Below, in pieces: positions 45,270 to 56,881 of a stretch of DNA of 64,000 nucleotides. A program made the position numbers and the translations under genes. The notes under the pieces are model-generated. The model was not told where the DNA came from and did not search any database. It saw nothing but the letters and a program-made list of their open reading frames with translations. This stretch comes from Arachis hypogaea (taxonomy: Eukaryota; Streptophyta; Magnoliopsida; Fabales; Fabaceae), in assembly GCF_003086295.3 (NCBI RefSeq), contig NC_092038.1, forward strand, positions 128,491,518 through 128,555,517. The letters are read 5' to 3'. Every line of letters starts with the position of its first letter. Positions within the stretch are counted from its first letter, which is position 1.

Positions 45270-46264
45270 TCTCTTAATGTGTCAAGACTCGTTCCTCCAC
45301 CAGAAAAGCAAATGAAGAAACAAATTTAGCTTTTCTCTCTCAAATGGAGTCTCAAAACATCAATGAAGCACTTAATGAACCTTCTTGGGTAAAGGCTATG
45401 GAGGATAAGCTCGGTGCATTTGAAAAGAATCAAGTTTGGACATTTGTTCCTAAGCCATTTGGAAAAAAAGTGATCGGCACCAAGTGAATATTTAGGAACA
45501 AGTTGGGAGAAGATGGTAGCATTGCTAGAAACAAAGCAAGATTAGTGGCATAAGGATATGATCAAGAGGAAGGGATAGACTTTGATGAATCATTTGCCCT
45601 TGTTGTTCGAATGGAAGCTATAAGACTTCTATTAGCTTATGCTGCTCATTGTGGTTTCAAATTGTACCAAATGGATGTGAAATGTGCATTTTTAAATGGT
45701 ATAATAGATAGAGAAGTGTATGTGGCTCAGCCACCTGGTTTTGAAAATAAGGAATTTCTTAATCATGTTTTCAAACTCTCAAAATCCCTTTATGGGTTAA
45801 GACAAGCTCCTAGGCCTTGGTATGAAAGATTTAGTTCTTTTCTTTTGAAAAATAAAATTTAAAAAAGCACTACATACACTACTCTATTTATTAAAGATTT
45901 TAATGATTCTTTCATGCTAGTCCAAATTTATATTGATGACATTATATTTGGATCAGCAAATGAGACTCTTTATACTGAATTTGGCAAGTTCATGATAAGT
46001 GAATTTGACATGAGTATGATGGATGAACTTAATTTTTTTCTTGGCTTTAAATTAATCAAACTAAAAATGGCATTTTTATTCATCAAGAAAAGTATGCCAA
46101 GAATTAGTTAAGAAATTTGGTATGAAAAATGCCAAACCCATGGGAACACTCATGCACCCCAACTCAAAGTTAGAAAATGGTGAAATTGAGAAAGATGTTG
46201 ATGAGACTAGGTATAGAGGAATGATTGGATCTCTTATGTACCTAATTTCCTCTAGACTTGATAT
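45270..46264 (+). pseudogene. Reverse transcriptase region, broken
   Basis: Recognisable parts are WVKAMEDKLGAFEKNQVWT (about 45390), the [19 protein letters not shown] segment, [19 protein letters not shown] and the active site YIDDIIFGS (about 45930). Stops include TGA at 45485 and TAA near 45552. The domain is cut at 46264 by the hAT-like element. Confidence 0.87.
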
Positions 46265-46837
46265 TAGGGTGGAAAAAGGCCAGGTGGCCTGCTAGGGGCC
46301 TGTAGCCTGGCCTGTGTTTGGCCTGGCCTGGCCTGGCCTGTTATAAAACAGGTACAGGCCCAAGCTCTTTTAAAAGCCTTAATACATTAATAGGCCAGGC
46401 CCAGGCTTACTAATTAGTCTTATAGGCCTGTTAGGCCTGCCTGGGCCTGATAAAATATAATTAAATATATAAATAATTATTTATTATTAATAAAATTATG
46501 AGATATTTTAAATTTATTATATTTTATTATAAATATTTTTGTATATTTTAAATATGTTAAAAGTTTAAAATTTTTTATAAATATTAAATATATTACATAT
46601 TACATATAACTATTTTTATTAAAAAATAATTTTTTAAAATAATATTTTTATTTTTGTAAAAAAAAAATTATCAGGCATTTTAATAGGCTTCAGGCCAGGC
46701 CAGGCTGAATAACAGGCCAGGCCTAGTACTTTATAAAGAGCCTATAACAGGCTGCAGGCCAAGCTCAAGCTAATCAACTGTATGACAGGCCAGGCCTGTT
46801 AAGAGCAAAGTCTGCCCTGACCTGGCCTGTTTCTACC
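46265..46837. mobile_element. hAT-like non-autonomous element in the RT of the Sirevirus
   Basis: The terminal sequences are GGTGGAAAAAGGCCAGG (left) and, reverse-complemented, GGTAGAAACAGGCCAGG (right). GGCCTGGCC words recur at both ends. The centre is very AT-rich. TGATAT flanks both sides (46259-46264 and 46838-46843), consistent with a decayed 8 bp hAT duplication. Removing the element restores the frame LDIMQSVG expected in the copia RT. Confidence 0.8.
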
Positions 46838-46868
46838 TGATATCATGCAAAGTGTTGGAATATGTTCA

Positions 46869-47690
46869 TGATACGTGGTTAAGAGGACATTTTCGTCATC
46901 TTAGAGTAAAGGGATGGAATGATAATCTTGTCATATTCAAGGATCTGAATTCTAGAAGAATTGTGTCATGCCAGTCTTGGACATCAAGAAGACCAAGAGT
47001 CCGTCTCAAAAACAGTAGTGCTGAAAGGGCAACAATTCATAAGGCCCATTGAGCTACGACAAGACAACAAGAAGCCCAATAAAGCTTTTCAAATTCAATG
47101 GGAGGCATAATTTTTATTAATTTTCGAATTTTTAGTAATTTATTTTTAATTTGTTTTGCTGTCATAGCTTGTTGGAAGATTTGAATTACTTCTGATTTAC
47201 TTAGTAGTATTGTTAGGGATTTTAAATTTAAATCAGATTTGATCTTATTAGTTATTATATCTTTAGGATTTTAAAATATAAATCAAATCTGATCTAATCC
47301 AATAAGATCAAATCTGATTTAAATTAGTTATCTTATCTTTAGGAGATTTAAATTAAGTTATCTTATCTTATCTTTAGTTAGTTTGTTAGGAGCCTATTTA
47401 AACACCTCTAGTGAGACCATTTGGAATAATTTTTTATGAATAAAATTTCTTTAGTGCTTTGTGCACGTTTTTTTAGTGTGATTAAATGAGGGGAGTGATT
47501 TGCTTCGCTTGTTGCATGGAAAAAATTGAGTAATTCAATTTTCATCCCTCTCATCTAGGTTGTCAAGGACAAGTTCTTTGAAGGTCTAGTAGGAAATCCT
47601 TTCCAGTGACCTAGGTTGCTAAGAACAGGTATCTTAGAGGTCTAGTAGGAAAACCCCATTTATCTATCCTTTTATATTTTTTCCTTAGCA
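46869..47690 (+). mobile_element. Solo LTR, 822 bp, TSD GTTCA, in the Sirevirus pol
   Basis: It begins TGATACGTGGTTAAG and ends CCTTAGCA. GTTCA flanks both sides (46864-46868 and 47691-47695). It holds a TATTTAAACAC TATA-like word near 47395 and a GAATAAAATTTC polyadenylation-like signal near 47437, as an LTR should. Removing it restores the copia frame through ICSRFQSQPKESHLF. Confidence 0.9.
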
Positions 47691-48295
47691 GTTCAAGATT
47701 TCAATCACAACCAAAAGAATCACATCTTTTTGCAGTTAAAAGGATTATTAGATATGTTCATGGCACATCCAAATTTGGTTTATGATATCCAAGGTTTAAT
47801 GAGTTTTCTGCAGTTGGTTATTGTGATGCAGACTTTGCCAGAGATAGAGTGGATAGAAGAAGTACATCAGGCATGTACTGTTTTCTTGAGAAGTCCCTAA
47901 ACGTCTGGTCAAGTAAGAAGCAGTCCACAGTGGCATTATCCACTGCAAATGTTGAGTATATCGCTGCTTTTTTCTGTTGCTCTCAGTTTATTTGGTTGAA
48001 AACCCAACTTGCTGACTATAAATTAAATGCTGAAAATATTTCCTTGTTATATGAGAATACGAGTGCCATAAATATTTTCAAAAATCCAGTTTTGCATTCT
48101 AGAACTAAACATATTGAGGTGAGATTTCACTCAATAAAAAAACATATTCAAAAAGGGAATATTAGCATTCAATTTGTTAAATCAGAAGATCAATTAGCGA
48201 ATATTTTCACCAAATCTCTAGCTGAAGACAGATTTTACAAACTTAGGACAAATCTAGAGATTTTAAGTCATGATTCTTTATTTGTACATTGTTGA
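47691..48295 (+). pseudogene. RNase H region of the Sirevirus pol
   Basis: Frame resumes with SRFQSQPKESHLFAVKRI, then YCDADFARDRVDRRSTSG (near 47820) and VALSTANVEYIAA, the conserved copia RNase H motif. A 'KHIEVRFHSIKKHIQKGNI' stretch and the stop at 48293-48295 follow. This last part has few defects. Confidence 0.85.
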
Positions 48296-48659
48296 TGTAT
48301 CTGTTGAAGTTTTTGTCTCTTAGGTTGGGATCAGACAATTCTGGGCAAATAAAAAACTATCTTCTTGAATGTTATTTTCTGGGCTCAATTGCACGTTCTG
48401 AATCTTCTGGGCCAACCTTTCAGTTCAGAGTTACTGTGGTCTAATATATTTCCTTAAACTCTACCATCTCTGGGTCCAATGAGTGTTACATAATCCATGT
48501 GTTATTTTGTATTTTGTCTTTTAGTAAAAAAGTTTTTTTTTAAACAGTTTTGTTTTATTTTAATAAAATCAAATCACTTTTCATGATGTCAAGTCTTTTC
48601 AAGATCTAGTCATTGGTGATGCAGTTGCATGTTTTCAAGAAACCTCATTTCTTGTGGCA

Positions 48660-49421
48660 GTTACCAAACCACTTTCTTCATAACTTCTCCCATAACCTCT
48701 TCGGTTTCAACTCCCACTACCATCATTGTATTGTTTGAGTGAAACCCTTGATTCTCAGAATGAGGAAGAAAACCATCATTCAAAGGGGTCTTTGTGACAA
48801 AGTTTTCAAACTTTCTGATAAACCAATAACCTCTCCTCGTTCTAAAAATCAAACATTTACCCCATCACCTTCTCCACCGAACTCTGCTCCTCGCACCGAT
48901 CCAATGGCGCGAATGAAAAATACTCCAAGGTATCCCTCTTCTTCCAAGCCAGTAGCTCCACCTAGTGCTCCCTCCAAACCAAGTACTTCGAAGGGAAAGC
49001 ACTCTACTGCTGAGGAACCTGCACCTAAACCTTCATGACCTAAGCCTATGTCTGCTCCTAATCGTCCTCAAAGAGTGAACCAGTAGAAAAAGGGACCAAC
49101 TCGAACTGAAAGGGTGGTTCTTGATAATGATGATGATGACTATGAACTAGAAGAATCTTCTCCTCCATCTGCCTCTAGGACTTCATCTTCCACTGGACAC
49201 TTAAGGATGTGGTGCAGGAATTTGTCTCTCAATTCAACCATTTGATTACCTTAAGTAAAGAGCAGAGAAAATTGACTGCCAAGCATGAAAACTACCTCAG
49301 AAAGTCTAGAGACAGGGTGACAGTCCTCATGAAGTTCATTGAAAACACTCTTGAGGATGAAAATGTGGCCTCTGACCCTAAAGAACATGCCGATTCTAAA
49401 GGGGATGGTTTAGATGCCTGA
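48660..49421 (+). pseudogene. Extra 3' reading-frame region of the Sirevirus-type element (env-like position)
   Basis: Between RNase H and the 3' LTR, Pro/Ser-rich pieces (48739-49038, 49209-49421) with a TGA at 49036 occupy the position where Sireviruses often carry an extra, env-like open frame. No transmembrane segment is evident. Function is unknown. Confidence 0.5.
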
Positions 49422-49616
49422 GGATGTCTATTCTATTGATCTTTTCTGTGCTGTTTTATTTTGGATAATTGTCTTATGAAACAATTGTAGTTTGTTTTGT
49501 ACTTTGTCTTGTCTTGGATGACTGTAATCATTACCAACTGTTTCCTTTTGATCTTAGTTAGTTCAGACATATGTGAACTTATAACTCTAACAAAGTTTAC
49601 TGCAAGGGGATCTGGC

Positions 49617-50003
49617 ATTTAAGGGGGAGTAGTTTGAACTCATTGTGTACTGTGTTGATGTGATGATACACACTATTTTTATTTTTATTTTTTACTTTAA
49701 CAGGTTACTGCAGATTGATTTGTTCCGATTACCTCTCTTGATGACAAAAGGGAGAGTATTATGCTATATTTTATGAAATGATAGCTTTGTTTTATGTTTG
49801 ATGTGATGTGATGATGACATGCTTTGTTTTGTATATTTAGGGTTCTCTGTTTCAAATGTCCTGCCTTGGTTAAACTAAGGATTGAAATTCTTATGGAATG
49901 CTCAATCCTCTGATAATCATTTGCATGTTGTACATAGTTGTGTTTTCTTTATAAATGTGTGAATAGAAAATAAAAGAAGAACACAAGTTCAGGGGGAGCA
50001 AGT
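49617..50003 (+). promoter_or_regulatory. Polypurine-tract words upstream of the 3' LTR
   Basis: TTAAGGGGGAGTAG (about 49618) and CAGGGGGAGCAAG (about 49990) are repeated GGGGGAG tracts. Multiple such words before the LTR are characteristic of Sireviruses. The stretch 49422-50103 otherwise has no coding sequence. Confidence 0.6.
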
Positions 50004-50103
50004 CAAAGACAACTGATATCATCTAAAGGGAAGTACTTTAACTTTATCCAATTCAATCCCTTTGATCTTCTCCTTTATAACAATGTTTATCATCAAGGGA
50101 AGA

Positions 50104-51675
50104 TGGTTGAGTTAAGAAATTAACTAACTTAAATGATGATGACAAACATTGATTTAATGTGTTAAATACCGAATTAGTTTTTATTGTTTTGGTTAATGTT
50201 GCAAGCCAGAATTATAGTAAAAGCAGCCCAAAGAGATAGAGTAATGAAACAAAGATTCTCGGTGGGCTCTCTAACTCTCAAAACCTAAAGAAATAAAGCA
50301 AAAAAATCAGTTGAGTTGAATGGAAAATAAATCCAACCCAAGTCCAGAAAGATTCCACCAAGTTGAAGCCTTCAAAGCCAACGTTCACAAGTCTACTTCG
50401 GTCAGAATCAGAAAGAAAGAGAGAGCTTCGTCCTTCTTGTTCATTCAACAGAGAAGAAAGAAAGAGAAAGGTAAATCACAAAAACAAATGCCTAATCACC
50501 CTAATCAAAGCAAGCTAAGCTAAGTTAGAGGATAAATGTGATTTATTTTCATTTACATTCAATTTGTTTTCTTCACTCCTTCTTCAAATCTCTGCAACGC
50601 CAATTTGAGATAAATGAAAAAAGTGATTTCTGATAATCATTGCTGTGTATCAAAGGCTCAAATTATTTCTTAGGGACAAAGCACAAACTCAAAGGTTCAG
50701 ATTTGGGTTTACCATTGAAACAATTTTTTTTTGCTAATCTGAGGTCTTCAGTCAAGCAAAAGAACCTGCTTTGAAATTCCTAATTTGGAGGTTAAATGAA
50801 GAAAGTGAAATGACAAGCAAAAGAGGCTCAAGGTTCAACGAGTTAACTTAGGAGAAATCCAAATAGCAACTTGGTAAGAGGTACAAAAAGAAAAACTTTG
50901 TTTTCCTGAAAAACAAGGAGAGAAAACTAGAATCTGAGTTTATTTTGAAGAGTTTTCCTGTGAAGAGTTCAACATTTTTGGACAGTGTTTTCTAAGTTAA
51001 AGAAGCATTCCGCCAAGATGAAGAACTCAATCAGAATTAGTTGAATCCGATTCAACTTATAGCAACAGAGGCTGTTAATGCATTATTCTCCTTCATGTTT
51101 TACAGTTTGTATTTCATTTTTAATGTATATCTTTCTCTATTGTCTTTGAGAGGTAAAAGGCTGATAGAGAGACATTGTGAAAAAGGTTGAGTGAAACACT
51201 TGAGAGAAAAGTTAAGAATGAAGTCTGATTTCCTTTGGTTGTAACTTTATATCTTGTATCAAGTACCTGAAAGGTGCCTCTTACTAAGTTGGGTAAGCAC
51301 TTAGTGTAAGGAGTTAAGGTATTAGCATAACCAAGTCAAGTTTAGGAAGAAACTTGAGAGTCAAGATGGGATTTTGTGAATCCTAGGAATTGGTGTATGT
51401 AATACTTTTACTATAGTAAAATTCCACCACTGTAGATGTAGGTTGCATTGCACAAATCAACTGCACCAAGATACATGACTGTGTCATCCTCTTCTTTCTT
51501 CTACTGTTCTGTATTCTGATATTTATGAGACACAATGAAATTGTCTCTTAAATTTTTCCGATGTACTGCTCAAACAAATTTTAAGTGTAAGTTTGATATT
51601 AAAGGCTTAATCCATTAAAGCAGAAGAGGGTCATAGATTCAACCCCACTTCTCTAAACCCTCTGTAACCTTTACA
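50104..51675 (+). repeat. 3' LTR of the Sirevirus-type element
   Basis: Starts TGGTTGAGTTAAG, ends GTAACCTTTACA; 1,572 bases; collinear with the 5' LTR. Confidence 0.92.
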
Positions 51676-51745
51676 GGAGAGTGGCGAGGGGTTGGCTGCA
51701 GAGAGGTTGGATGGAGTATGGACGATGCTAGGGATCTATGAATTG
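51676..51745 (-). repeat. G-rich dispersed repeat, copy 2, right remnant
   Basis: GGAGAGTGGCGAGGGGTTGG and CTGCAGAGAGGTTGGATG correspond to the reverse complement of copy 1 around 19565-19595, where the two parts are contiguous. Confidence 0.65.
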
Positions 51746-51838
51746 AAGAAGGGTTATGCGAATGAGGATTAGGAATTTTGGGTCTCTCTCTCCCAATGTT
51801 GCATCTTCTTCTTTTTATTCTTTAAGTAATTTTTTAAC

Positions 51839-52270
51839 TGTTTGTTCAAATTTGAATCGAATTTGGTTGATTTGCGAATTGAGTTAAGTTCACTTGATAC
51901 TACTTTTAAGTATTCACCAAATCTGTTATTCTTTAAGAAATTCGGTTCATCTCTTAGTTTAATTGAGTTCAATTGCATGGAGAAATGAATTAAAATGTGC
52001 TTTTCTTGCTTATTGAATATTTATCACTTTTTGTTCAAATCTAAACCGAATTCCGTTCATTGTGAATTGAATTAGGTTCACTTGATAAGTATTTACTAAA
52101 TCTGTTTTTTCTTAAGAAATTCGGTTCATTTCTTAGTTTAATTGAGTTCATTTGCATGCAAAAATGAATTAAAATGTACTTTTCTTACTGGTTGAATGTT
52201 TATCAATTTTTTTTCAAATCTGAACCGAATTCGATTCGTTTGTAATCTGAACCAAATTTGGTTTATTTTT
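51839..52270 (+). repeat. Tandem repeat with a 180-190 bp period (about 2.4 copies)
   Basis: GTTCAAAT..GAATCGAATT starts at 51844 and recurs at 52033 and about 52213. AAGAAATTCGGTTCAT.TCTTAGTTTAATTGAGTTCA also appears twice. The GAACCGAATT-type words are like those near the FAR1/MULE element, so this may be a decayed end of such an element. Confidence 0.7.
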
Positions 52271-52279
52271 AGATCCAAA

Positions 52280-53013
52280 TAAACCTCAACTAAAAGGAGA
52301 TAAAGAAAAAATGCAACAACAATAACAACAGTAAAAGAATGATGATCGAGAAAAACAGGCGAAGAAGAAGAATGAACTTGAAAAAAAAAAGAAGGAAGAC
52401 GAAGAAGAAGAAGGAAGAACGCGAAGAAGAAAAAGAAATGTAAAGACAAGGAAAGAGGAAAGCGAAGAAAAAGAAGAAAGAAGCGAAGACTAAGATAAAA
52501 ACGAAGAAGCATTATTGAATTGGGCTTGTGTGCACGCTGGTGTAACGAGAGTGGTGAAATGAAAGTGGTTTTTTTTTTATGATATGGTGATTCAGTTACA
52601 TGCTATTACGTAAAGTCGTAAACAAAGTATTTGATTTTAGAACGTCATGGGAGACCAAACAAATAGCTGAGTGGCTATGAAAGAGAGACCTAGAAAAATA
52701 TATCTCCCCAAATGCCGTTGCCACTGTTTTTGGTTTTCATAATAGTTTTAGGAGCTATTTATGGGAATCAAGGTACTAATACATCATTTTTCAGTCAACA
52801 AGAGAAGACTGCAAATCAGAAAGTCCTGTTTTCTGAATGAACAAACGGAAAAGAAAAAGATTTGACAAAGAAAAAATAGGGAGAGAGAGGAAGAATAGAA
52901 AGTTATCGCAAGGATAGTACAATAGTGAACCAACCACCCAATTATTTTGAAGGAAATATGTGATGATTTACAGTGCAAAACACCCCCTCCTCCAACTTGA
53001 CGCCTCTTACTTA
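52280..53013. other. Purine-rich intergenic DNA and TPT 3' UTR
   Basis: About 52370-52510 is GAAGAAGAA-rich, similar in style to 16630-16790 next to the FAR1 leader. The last part up to 53013 likely holds the 3' UTR of the minus-strand translocator. No gene seen. Confidence 0.5.
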
Positions 53014-55598
53014 TTATGCTGCTTTTGCTTGCTGAAAATAAATCACAAAGAAAACATTTTTGTCAAAAAAATATAATATTGTTTTATATAGTAATTATAG
53101 AAGAGCAATGTTAGGGCCAGCAACATTTGTGATTAGTAGCCATCAACTAGCCATTAATGATGATGTGATGGTGTGAGATTTCATCCAATGGCTCACCTTT
53201 CTCTGCTGGTTATATGCTGGCCAAAATGCAATAAAATTGCTGGCCCCTAGACTTTTCCATTATAGAAATTTGAAAGAATACTTACTCTCTTCTCTTCCTC
53301 CATCCTGGCTTTGATGAACGAGTAGAGTGCAACTCCAGCAATTGCAATGCATGTTCCTATGCCAGTTTGGGTTGAAATCTTGTTACCTGTGTGTGAAGCA
53401 ATATAATTATATTAGCCAGTTAGAATGTTAAGATTGTTACCAATATAAATCAGACATTAACAGTGGAATTGAACATCGAGAATGGGAGAAAAAATATGTG
53501 AACTTACCAAAGACAATGATTGAAAATCCAATAACAAATACACGTTTGAGTACGTTGCCAACTGCATGAGTGAGAGGTGCCACTCTCTCCAGTGTGTTGG
53601 TGGCCACCTGCATGGTCGGTCATGCAATAATGTTATTGTTATGTTATCAATGACACTCCACACACAACAATTAAACAAGAGTTTCTCTTATCCAAAAGGA
53701 ATGTAATGTAATGACATGACTAATAATTAAGAACTCATCAAAATTTACCTGATTGTAGAGGTGATAAAACATACCAACCCAGAAGAGGTCTGAGACGAAC
53801 TTGACCAATCCTACTTTAGCAATTGCATCATTGAATCCATGCTTCATCAGTGCAGGCCCTTCCAGCTGTGATAACATCAGTTCCAACGAACAATAACAGC
53901 GATTAATAAATGAATAAATAATTAGGGATATGTCATTCGGAAAACAAAAGTGAATTTCACTCACAATAACAGCGGGTGGTATGCAGACAATTAGAGCAAT
54001 GATGGAAATGTAGGCGTAGATATTAGTACTGTCCATATCAGTCTGCACAAAAAATTATCAAGTAATGACATTGAATTCATAAAGAACAGAATGAGTTAAC
54101 AGGGATAAGATTGAAAGATAACCATGGCTTTCTTGGAATAGATACTCCGGTATGTAAAGGAAATGTTTGAAATCATTGCACTGATGAATCCGGTCCAGTT
54201 GAATGAGAGTTCGGTCAATGACGCCATTGACACACCTGCATTACATAACATGCAAAACTAATTAATCCAAATGCAGGAACACTTAAAATCAGTGGAGTTA
54301 ACAAATGAGAAGACGTACCAATAACAACGGGAGCCAGTGAGAGCCAGAGAGTAATTGGTATTGATTGGCCAAGTATGAACTGTGAAGCAGCAGCATTGAA
54401 GAATGGCTCAAGAGCTGAAACAAATATTCTATCAATGTCAGCTAGCAAGATACAGTTTCAACCTTGAAGGATAAAAGAAAATCGACACAGTCACCTTTAA
54501 TGGTATGTGTGAACGAAACAGCCACCGCTGCAAATGAGACATTGCTGGTAACGTGGCCTAATGCGTGACACACGGCCACAGGGATCAACAACTTGAGCAG
54601 GTTCGAGTCCATAGGCTACACAAAAATACTTATTAATTATAAACAGCAATGGGCTTTAAATATTGCAAAACAATTTGGGCTCGATTATAATTTATACTTA
54701 CAGCGCGCTTAGGAAGGCCCACGGTCCAGCTCACCAAACAGTACACCACACCCACGAACAAATGAATAACCGACACGAAGCTGCACAAACAACCATAAAT
54801 AAAGATTAATTTTAATCAACATAAAATATCTGCGTAAACGATGAAAGAGAGAGATTAATAATAAGCCTCGAGCGGTAAATGAAACAGTGAATAAATGTTT
54901 CACGTATAATCCTAATTAAGACATGAAAATGTGCTATCCATGAACTTACTATGGGTAGGGGAAGTAATTGTAGATCTTCTTGTTGAGGATGTTGAAAATC
55001 ACATTCAAGAAGTACCTGCATCGAGAATAGAAAGAGAGCAGAAGCAAGAGGACGAAGAAGTAATTTCAGTACTCATCAAAGTGATCAGTGATCACGCACG
55101 CACATGTACCAACCACGTAACGGAAAGGAAGACAGTCAGACACGACAAAAAAACACAGTCGCGGGTGGAAGCGCAGTCACGCCACTTACCACATGAAGAA
55201 GAAAAACCCGGTTACAAGTGCTGGGTACTTGTCGAAGAACCCAACCTTCGCTTCCCTGTAACAACAGAAAACACACTAATGAGGACACTGAGTTGGCCGA
55301 GTTAACCGATTCAGAACGGAGGAAACGGACCTCACCCGGCGGAATCACTCCCCTCGGCCGGCGAGGAGGCGGCGGCCAGACACGGCCGAAGAAGCACGGC
55401 AGGCCCCTCTTTCTTCAGCACCGGCGACAACAGCTCCGGGCGCAGCTGTCTCCCCCATATGAGGTTCCCACCATCAGCCACGGAGCCGGTCGCCTTCACA
55501 GCTGGCACAAAGGATGCATTGGCGGCGGATTCACGGCGCGGTAGCCTGCGGAGGTGAGGGAGGGAGGTGGCGGCACGTGACAACACTCGCGACTCCAT
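53014..55598 (-). CDS. TPT: Chloroplast triose-phosphate/phosphate translocator
   Basis: Twelve exons are inferred (high-low): 55598-55336, 55255-55190, 55015-54950, 54780-54702, 54615-54495, 54414-54319, 54235-54123, 54042-53965, 53864-53745, 53607-53508, 53386-53286, 53031-53014; 406 residues with all phases fitting. Residues 1-80 are Ser/Ala/Arg-rich, a plastid transit peptide. The core has [60 protein letters not shown] and [18 protein letters not shown], characteristic of the TPT branch rather than PPT or GPT. The protein exchanges triose phosphate for phosphate across the inner envelope, exporting photosynthate. The ATG at 55598 gives MESRVLSRA, as in other TPTs; the preceding GTG is not needed. 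No defect seen. Confidence 0.95.
53111..53250. mobile_element. MITE in the last TPT intron
   Basis: Left end TTAGGGCCAGCAACA; right end, reverse-complemented, CTAGGGGCCAGCAATTTT. Short internal dyad. It sits in intron 11 (53032-53285), away from splice sites. Confidence 0.75.
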
Positions 55599-56306
55599 CA
55601 CGGTGAAGAAGACAAGAGAAAGAGAGAGAGAGTGAGTGATATGATATGTATGCTGATGTTTGGCTCCGTTTTAGTAGGTATGGCTGTGGTTTAACCGCTT
55701 GTGTTTGGATTTTTGATCTGGTGCTTCGCGGGGAATTGTGCTTGATGGAGTTGAGGCCGTTGATGTGAGGGGTGAAGGGTTGTGGTGTGAGTGAAGAGAG
55801 GAAGTGGATAGGTGGGACCCCCTTATCTGTTAGAAGGGAGATTTGTGTCCAAGGTGGAATGGATGATTGGTGGAGATTTTGGTGTGTATTGCTTTTTCAT
55901 CTATGAAGGACCTTATCGTCATATCGTTTCTTCTTTCACTCCTCGCCTTATACTATCATACAGGTCATCGTTCCCCATTCTGGGGTGGTTATTGTCGTTG
56001 TAATTAAATTTAAATGTCACGGAAAATACCACATTTTCTCAACAGAAAGGCAATTGCATTTCTTTTTTACTTACTTTTCTACAACCCAAAAGCGGGGATG
56101 ACTAGTTGATTACCTCTTCAATCTATTTAGAAAAAAGAGTTCAATCACAAATCAAATATTTTTCAATTAATATTTAATAATAACAATTTTTATTTTCTTA
56201 ATTCAAAATCTTAAATGATAAAGTTTAAATTTTAAATTTTAAATATTAAATATTCTAAAAATAAGAGTTAATAAATAATTTTGCAATAAAAAAATTAATA
56301 TTAACT
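55599..56306 (-). promoter_or_regulatory. Upstream region of TPT
   Basis: A short GA microsatellite (GAGAGAGAGAGTGAGTG, about 55621) lies 20-40 bases before the ATG, presumably in the leader. No clear TATA box was found. The remainder is non-coding. Confidence 0.4.
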
Positions 56307-56881
56307 AGAAGTGTTTAAATCTAGACCTATTTTAAATTAAACTGCTCATTCAATCTAATCTAAACTGAAAATCGATTAAAATTATATTAATTTTGATTTG
56401 ATTAGATTTTATTTTTTTGCCTCGATTCGATCCAATTCAAACCACACAATATACTTTCATATTATTATGTTATAATTATATTTATAATTTTACTTATAAT
56501 ATATTCAACTTCTAATATATTTTTATATTATTCATATATTATTATTGTTTAATAAATATTTTATGTTCAAAACGAGATTTATTTATTTATTTTAATTAAC
56601 CTATAATTTTTTTTATAGTTATGTTATGTTAGTTTTTTAAAATATTGTTAATATTTATTATGTTATTTTTGGTTATTTAAAATTTGATATTAAGACTTGT
56701 TATTTATATTTAATTTTTTAATTTACAAAATTACAAATTCAATCCAATTCCAACCATTTGAAATTGAATTAATTTTTTTTTTAAATATCTAATCCAAACT
56801 ACACTACAAGTAAAATTAGAATTTGGATTGGATAAATTTTTTACTTAAAAACTAATTCAAACTGCACAACAAACACTCCTA
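56307..56881. mobile_element. Possible non-autonomous DNA element with GTGTTT ends
   Basis: Left: TTAATATTAACTAGAAGTGTTT. Right, reverse-complemented: TTAATATTAGGAGTGTTTG. The interior contains AAATTGAATT and AATCCAAACTACAC words in both senses and is AT-rich. A decayed hAT- or MITE-type element is plausible. Confidence 0.4.

Larger units (their letters stand above)
39953..51675 (+). mobile_element. Sirevirus-type Ty1-copia retrotransposon, full length but inactive
   Basis: Two LTRs of about 1.6 kb bound the element. A PBS follows the 5' LTR. The order gag, protease, integrase, RT, RNase H is that of Ty1-copia, and a further region after RNase H with polypurine words is typical of Sireviruses. 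Two insertions break the RT-RNase H part (46265-46837 and 46869-47690). Frame changes and stops occur in every domain. Over the first 240 or so bases the LTRs differ at roughly 7-9 percent by eye, so the insertion is not recent. The element interrupts copy 2 of the G-rich repeat; flanks share only GGA as a clear duplicate. Confidence 0.93.

Noticed and set aside
55599..55601. Alternative GTG start one codon before the TPT ATG
   Set aside because: The ATG at 55598 gives the usual MESRV start, and GTG starts are rare in plant nuclear genes.
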